Of a DNA stretch of 64,000 bases, positions 60,327 to 64,000 are shown piece after piece. The notes beneath the pieces are model-generated. The model saw only the letters and a program-made list of their open reading frames with translations, searched no databases and had not been told where the DNA came from. This stretch comes from Lysinibacillus pinottii (GTDB lineage Bacteria; Bacillota; Bacilli; Bacillales_A; Planococcaceae), in assembly GCF_024753545.1 (NCBI RefSeq), contig NZ_JANTOO010000009.1, positions 240,390-304,389 of the forward strand, read 5' to 3'. A program made the translations under genes and the position numbers. How positions within the stretch are numbered: position 1 is the stretch's first letter; each line of letters starts with the position of its first letter.

Positions 60327-62063
60327 ATGAAGATAAGAACAAAGTTAATTATTATTTCTTTGAGCCTATTATTAATTCCAGGTTTGATTATAGGGGTTAG
60401 CAGTTATCACTCTGCTAAAGAGCACTTGGATGATTTGGGAGAGAAGATGTTAAAAAATAATGTTGAAATGGCACTGCAATTAATTGATTCAATGAATTAT
60501 GCGGTTCAAACTGGAGAAATATCTTTGGAGGAAGCCCAAGAAAAAGTAAAACAAAAATTAATTGGGGATTTACAAAGTGATGGCACCCGTAAAATAACGA
60601 CACACGTTGATTTAGGTGAAGATGGCTATTTTGCTATTTATGGAACGAGTGGAGATAGGGTAGCTCATCCTTTCTCGGAAGGAGAAAATGCTTGGGAAAA
60701 TGTAGATAGCCATGGCGTTTATATGGTGCAAAATATGATAACCGCAGCACAAAATGGCGGGGATTTTACCTATTATGCTAGAGCCATGCCTCAAGACCCT
60801 GATTCCGAAGAAGACAAAATAGCCTACTCTGCTTTAGATCCGAACTGGGGTTGGGTAGTAAGCGCTAGTAGCTTAATGACATCATTTAATCATGGAATTC
60901 ATTTAATCCAATATACGATTATGATTACCTTGGGCATTAGTATTTTAATAGGTTTAATCGTTATATTTTTATTTTCCAGACACTTAGCCGTTCCTGTTCA
61001 AATGGTTACTGAAAGTGTTGAAAACATTGCTAATCAAAATTTAACCTTTACATATTTAAACGTTAAAAATAAGGATGAGTTAGGCATTTTAGCGACAGGC
61101 ATAAATACGATGACGACAAATTTACGAGGTATTATTGAATCCGTTTCGAACTCAGCCGAACATGTTGCTGCTACATCCGAACAACTCACTGCGAGTAGTG
61201 AACAGACAAGCACCGCTTCAGATGAAATTACGAGGGCTATTCAGGAAATTTCTATAGGACAAGAAAAGCAACTAGTTGGAATGGAAGAAGCAAATCATTC
61301 TGTTTTGCAGATATCATCGAGCATTACTGCCATTACTAAAAATATTAAAGAATTAAATGACCTTTCCGTTGAAACCTCTAAAGTCTCTCTTTATGGTAAT
61401 GAAGTTATTAATCAGTCTGTTGAACAAATGAATCACATTAATAACCAAAACATAGTGACAACTGAAGCAATGCGATTGCTTGAAAGTAAATCACAAGAGA
61501 TTGGTGAGATTATTACGGTCATTACTAACATTGCAGCACAAACAAATTTACTTGCTTTAAATGCAGCGATTGAAGCAGCGCGTGCAGGAGAACAAGGTAA
61601 AGGTTTTGCTGTTGTAGCGGATGAGGTTAGAAAACTAGCGGAGGAATCGGGTAATGCAGCAAACAATATTTCTTCACTCATAGGTGAAATTCAACTTAAT
61701 ACACAGCATACAGCACAAATGGTCAATGAAGGGAAAAGTGTCGTTGAAACGGGTATAGGTTATGTGGCAAACGCTGGAAAAACTTTTGAAGAAATAGCAG
61801 CCGATGTAGACATGATTAACCATAAACTTTCATCTGTCTCAACTGAAATTCAAGAAATTAATACGAATACAGAGATTCTAGTAAATGAAATACTGAAAAC
61901 CAAAGAAGTTACCGATCAGTCATCGAGGTACACACAACAAGTTGTTTCAGCAGCGGAAGAACAGTCTGCTACGATGACTGAGATGACATTTGCTTCTCGT
62001 TCTTTAGCAGAGATGTCGCAGGAGCTTCAAAATCTAGTATCAAACTTTAAAACCAACGAATGA
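60327..62063 (+). CDS. Methyl-accepting chemotaxis protein with Cache sensor
   Basis: A 578-residue chemoreceptor. Membrane helices at about 8-26 and 195-215 enclose a single-Cache-type domain (DLGEDGYFAIYGTSGDRVAHP, NWGWVVSASS). A HAMP domain follows, then the signalling tip with IAAQTNLLALNAAIEAARAG and KGFAVVADEVRKLAEES. A single Cache_2-like domain commonly binds small carboxylates, but the ligand cannot be deduced. The ribosome site is AGGAGA. It ends at a terminator. Confidence 0.95.
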   Translation: MKIRTKLIIISLSLLLIPGLIIGVSSYHSAKEHLDDLGEKMLKNNVEMALQLIDSMNYAVQTGEISLEEAQEKVKQKLIGDLQSDGTRKITTHVDLGEDGYFAIYGTSGDRVAHPFSEGENAWENVDSHGVYMVQNMITAAQNGGDFTYYARAMPQDPDSEEDKIAYSALDPNWGWVVSASSLMTSFNHGIHLIQYTIMITLGISILIGLIVIFLFSRHLAVPVQMVTESVENIANQNLTFTYLNVKNKDELGILATGINTMTTNLRGIIESVSNSAEHVAATSEQLTASSEQTSTASDEITRAIQEISIGQEKQLVGMEEANHSVLQISSSITAITKNIKELNDLSVETSKVSLYGNEVINQSVEQMNHINNQNIVTTEAMRLLESKSQEIGEIITVITNIAAQTNLLALNAAIEAARAGEQGKGFAVVADEVRKLAEESGNAANNISSLIGEIQLNTQHTAQMVNEGKSVVETGIGYVANAGKTFEEIAADVDMINHKLSSVSTEIQEINTNTEILVNEILKTKEVTDQSSRYTQQVVSAAEEQSATMTEMTFASRSLAEMSQELQNLVSNFKTNE

Positions 62064-62130
62064 ATAATTGCGTTTTGATTAGAATTATAAAATAGAAACA
62101 TACTCTCATCGAAGCTACGAAGAATATAGA

Positions 62131-62170
62131 GCTAGCAAAATGATGAACACATAAATTTGTTAGCTTTTTT
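62131..62170 (+). terminator. Terminator of the chemoreceptor gene
   Basis: GCTAGCAAA (62131-62139) pairs with TTTGTTAGC (62156-62164) through one G-U, followed by six T. A wider GAAGCTA / TAGCTTC pair (62111-62117, 62172-62178) flanks it. Confidence 0.8.
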
Positions 62171-62200
62171 ATAGCTTCGGAATGGTATCTTTTGTTGATG

Positions 62201-62253
62201 CTTCATATAAACTTCATACAGCATCTATACTAACTACAGATATGCTTTATAAA
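62201..62253 (+). promoter_or_regulatory. Four-heptad promoter array of the EAL-type gene
   Basis: CTTCATA (62201), CTTCATA (62212), ATCTATA (62223) and CTACAGA (62234) occur every 11 bp, and TATAAA at 62248-62253 is the likely -10 (14 bp after the last heptad instead of 16). The gene starts at 62318 after GGAGGAAT. Confidence 0.7.
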
Positions 62254-62317
62254 ACAATAAAATAGTAATTTTTTAATAAAAGATGGAGGTTGAAACGACC
62301 CTATTGGAGGAATTAGG

Positions 62318-63391
62318 ATGGAGACGGGGATATTTAAATCAAATCGTAAATCTGTATTAAAAAGTATTGAACGTAAAAAAACTTTTGCATTAGTATATAT
62401 TACGATTATAAGTTGGCATGACTTGAATACTTCTAAACACATAGACGTGGTTGAAAGGAAGCTAACTTTGTATCAACAAGAAGTGGAATGGTATAGAGTA
62501 TTTGATAAGGAATATATTTTAATCTGCCATGCTCAGTCACAAGCACAGTTGATTATGCAAGAATTATCGAATATTGAATTTTTGAAGATACAGTATCTTT
62601 ATGTCCAAGATAGAAAACTTCCAGCGTTAAATTACGTTAGACAAGTCTATTCGCAAAACACGAAAAGTAGTGAGATAAAAGAGTGCATGTCACAGAAAGA
62701 TTTAGCAACGGAAGAGTTTGAAATAGTTTTCCAACCGATATTACACAATAATAGACAAATATCCTTTGAAGCACTAAGTAGATGGCAGTCGGAAGATATG
62801 GGCTCTATGTCTACGGGTATATGTATTCCAATTTTACATATAGAGAATTTGATAGAATTAACCAAGAACATTATAAATAAGGCTGTTGAATTATTGAGTA
62901 GATATAATGAAATTATTTATGTTTCGATTCATTTATCAGCGCCATTAATCAAGGATATTACTTGGCTAATTCAACATTTAGATGAAATTAGTTTTAATAA
63001 CAATCATCGAATTGCTTTTGAAATAACCGAAGAAACTATAATGGGAATAGAAGCAAGAGCCAATCTAAAAATTATTCATGATCGAGGTCATAGTATATTT
63101 ATTGATGATTTTGGTACTGGAAACTCGAATTTTCAATATATGACCTTGTTCCCCCTGGATGGGGTGAAACTAGATAGGCTATTTATAAGTGGGAAATCAA
63201 ATAAAAAAGTAATGGAGCTACTGACAAAATTTATCAAAGCTATGGGTCTAGAAGTAATCATAAAAGGCGTCGACAATGTTGAACAGCTTAATTCCTTATC
63301 GAAAGCCCAATATGATTCCATACAAGGCTATTACATATCGAAACCTCTAACAATAAATGAATTGACAAAATTTATATGTGAGAATAGTTAG
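62318..63391 (+). CDS. Degenerate EAL-domain protein
   Basis: A cytoplasmic protein of 357 residues. Residues about 1-120 form an unrecognised domain; about 125-350 is an EAL fold. E151 of EAL (FEALSRW), FEITEET and IDDFGTG are kept. However, the Asn of the VNxS motif is H205 (SIHLS) and the AEGVE glutamate is replaced around K316 (IKGVDN), so phosphodiesterase activity is doubtful. It may act as a c-di-GMP receptor or by protein contact. Its promoter carries the four-heptad array shared with the nearby two-component genes. Confidence 0.88.
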   Translation: METGIFKSNRKSVLKSIERKKTFALVYITIISWHDLNTSKHIDVVERKLTLYQQEVEWYRVFDKEYILICHAQSQAQLIMQELSNIEFLKIQYLYVQDRKLPALNYVRQVYSQNTKSSEIKECMSQKDLATEEFEIVFQPILHNNRQISFEALSRWQSEDMGSMSTGICIPILHIENLIELTKNIINKAVELLSRYNEIIYVSIHLSAPLIKDITWLIQHLDEISFNNNHRIAFEITEETIMGIEARANLKIIHDRGHSIFIDDFGTGNSNFQYMTLFPLDGVKLDRLFISGKSNKKVMELLTKFIKAMGLEVIIKGVDNVEQLNSLSKAQYDSIQGYYISKPLTINELTKFICENS

Positions 63392-63472
63392 GCTATTGAG
63401 ATCATTTTTAGTGTAAGGAAAGTAAAGCAACCTCTATAGAATAAAAGGGATTTTTACATAAAAAATACCATA

Positions 63473-63516
63473 AAAAAACGCAATACCCTTAATGTTAGAA
63501 AGGGGTTGCGTTTTTT
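63473..63516 (+). terminator. Terminator of the EAL-type gene
   Basis: AAAAAACGCAA pairs with TTGCGTTTTTT, extended inward by CCCTT / AAGGG. Confidence 0.85.
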
Positions 63517-63587
63517 GCTTCATAAAACCAAGAAAAGGTGAAGGTATGAATAAGAAAGAAGGGAACTCCAGATTATCTTCAGGAAAT

Positions 63588-63653
63588 CTCTAGAAAATCT
63601 CTAGAAAATCTCCATACTGTTCCCATATGAACTACAGATAATGCCTTTATTAT
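63588..63653 (+). promoter_or_regulatory. Five-heptad promoter array of the secreted-protein gene
   Basis: CTCTAGA (63588), CTCTAGA (63599), CTCCATA (63610), TCCCATA (63621) and CTACAGA (63632) recur at exact 11-bp steps, and TATTAT (63648-63653) starts 16 bp after the last. This is the longest of the four arrays. The gene start is at 63697 after AAAGGAGA. Confidence 0.75.
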
Positions 63654-63696
63654 AAAACCTGTAAGACAAAATACATTTTAAAAGGAGAATAAAAAC

Positions 63697-64000
63697 ATGA
63701 AAAAGAAAAAGAGATTGGCTGCTACTACTTTAGGTGCTGTATTTGCACTATCCACTTTGGGGTCTGCATTCGCAGCAGAAGTTCCGACTCAAGTGAGTGT
63801 GAGTAGTGAATATGTGGTAGGGCAAGCAACTAAACCAGCGAACTTTGATGAAATTTCAAAAGAAAAGGTGCAGGCTATTTTTGACCAAGTAGAGGCAGGC
63901 ACACTAACGAAAGAAGAAGGCATGAAGCAACTTGATGCAGCGCTAGGTATAAAAGGAGATAAAAAAGCTGTAACTAAACCAGCGAATGCTGATGAAATCT
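63697..64000 (+). CDS. Secreted protein with TKPANxDEI repeats, 5' part
   Basis: Cut by the window end after 101 codons. A classical signal peptide (KKKKR, hydrophobic core, cleavage at AFA-AE near residue 27) is followed by a soluble region in which TKPANFDEI (about residues 46-54) and TKPANADEI (about 93-101) repeat about 47 residues apart. The unit between them (KVQAIFDQVEAGTLTKEEG) looks like a small helical repeat. I do not recognise a family. The five-heptad promoter suggests that the local response regulator controls it. Confidence 0.85.
   Translation, partial: MKKKKRLAATTLGAVFALSTLGSAFAAEVPTQVSVSSEYVVGQATKPANFDEISKEKVQAIFDQVEAGTLTKEEGMKQLDAALGIKGDKKAVTKPANADEI

Noticed and set aside
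1..64000. CRISPR arrays, tRNA genes, intact insertion sequences
   Set aside because: Searched by eye on both strands; no repeat-spacer pattern, cloverleaf set or transposase was found.

Overview
The window looks like a chromosomal segment of a low-GC, Gram-positive, motile Bacillaceae bacterium. The gene order yppE - mrfA/yprA - mrfB/yprB - gpsB - rnpB - ypsC - ypvA follows Bacillus, while the AT-rich coding, S-layer-type SLH protein and amino-acid/ethanolamine catabolism fit Lysinibacillus best. The genus is an inference from content, not from a search.

Layout. 1-18.1 kb is a conserved housekeeping backbone (mitomycin-repair helicase mrfA and nuclease mrfB, gpsB, RNase P RNA, an rRNA methyltransferase-like gene and a DinG-type helicase) with two insertions. 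One, of about 7.9 kb between mrfA and mrfB, carries a GNAT acetyltransferase, three tandem phage-tail-collar (MdpB-like) proteins and a 1438-residue SLH surface protein. The other, between rnpB and ypsC, is a PAS-GGDEF-EAL protein. 18.2-32.0 kb is an ethanolamine-utilisation microcompartment locus: EutW/EutV sensor and ANTAR antiterminator, EutH, EutS, EutP, EutA, EutBC, EutL, EutE, EutM, two PduL-type phosphotransacylases, EutN, a second hexameric BMC protein and a malate-dehydrogenase-like enzyme translationally coupled to the end. Two RNA hairpin sites in the locus fit ANTAR control. 32.3-38.7 kb holds a decayed serine hydrolase, an AraC regulator, an M32 carboxypeptidase, a ba3-type cytochrome oxidase operon (including a 40-residue subunit) under an Fnr/Crp-type site placed at -41.5, a CheX-like protein and a 29-residue small membrane peptide.

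38.8-50.9 kb is one co-directional block: a dipeptide/oligopeptide ABC importer, an IclR regulator, an M14 metallopeptidase, pyroglutamyl-peptidase and 5-oxoprolinase PxpBCA. Together they describe uptake of pyroglutamyl peptides and their breakdown to glutamate. 51-54.8 kb holds a PAP2 phosphatase, an LCP cell-wall ligase, an XRE-DUF1232 regulator with its own palindromic operator, and a dicarboxylate symporter.

55.3-64 kb is a signalling/envelope module: a MacB-type permease and ATPase, a small membrane-anchored protein, an OmpR-type response regulator with its histidine kinase, a chemoreceptor, a catalytically degenerate EAL protein and the start of a secreted protein. Four of its promoters share 11-bp-phased heptads (CTTCATA / CTACAGA type) directly upstream of the -10 element. 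I read this as the regulon of the local response regulator; it is the most novel regulatory signal seen here. No tRNA, CRISPR array, intact transposon or prophage was seen.
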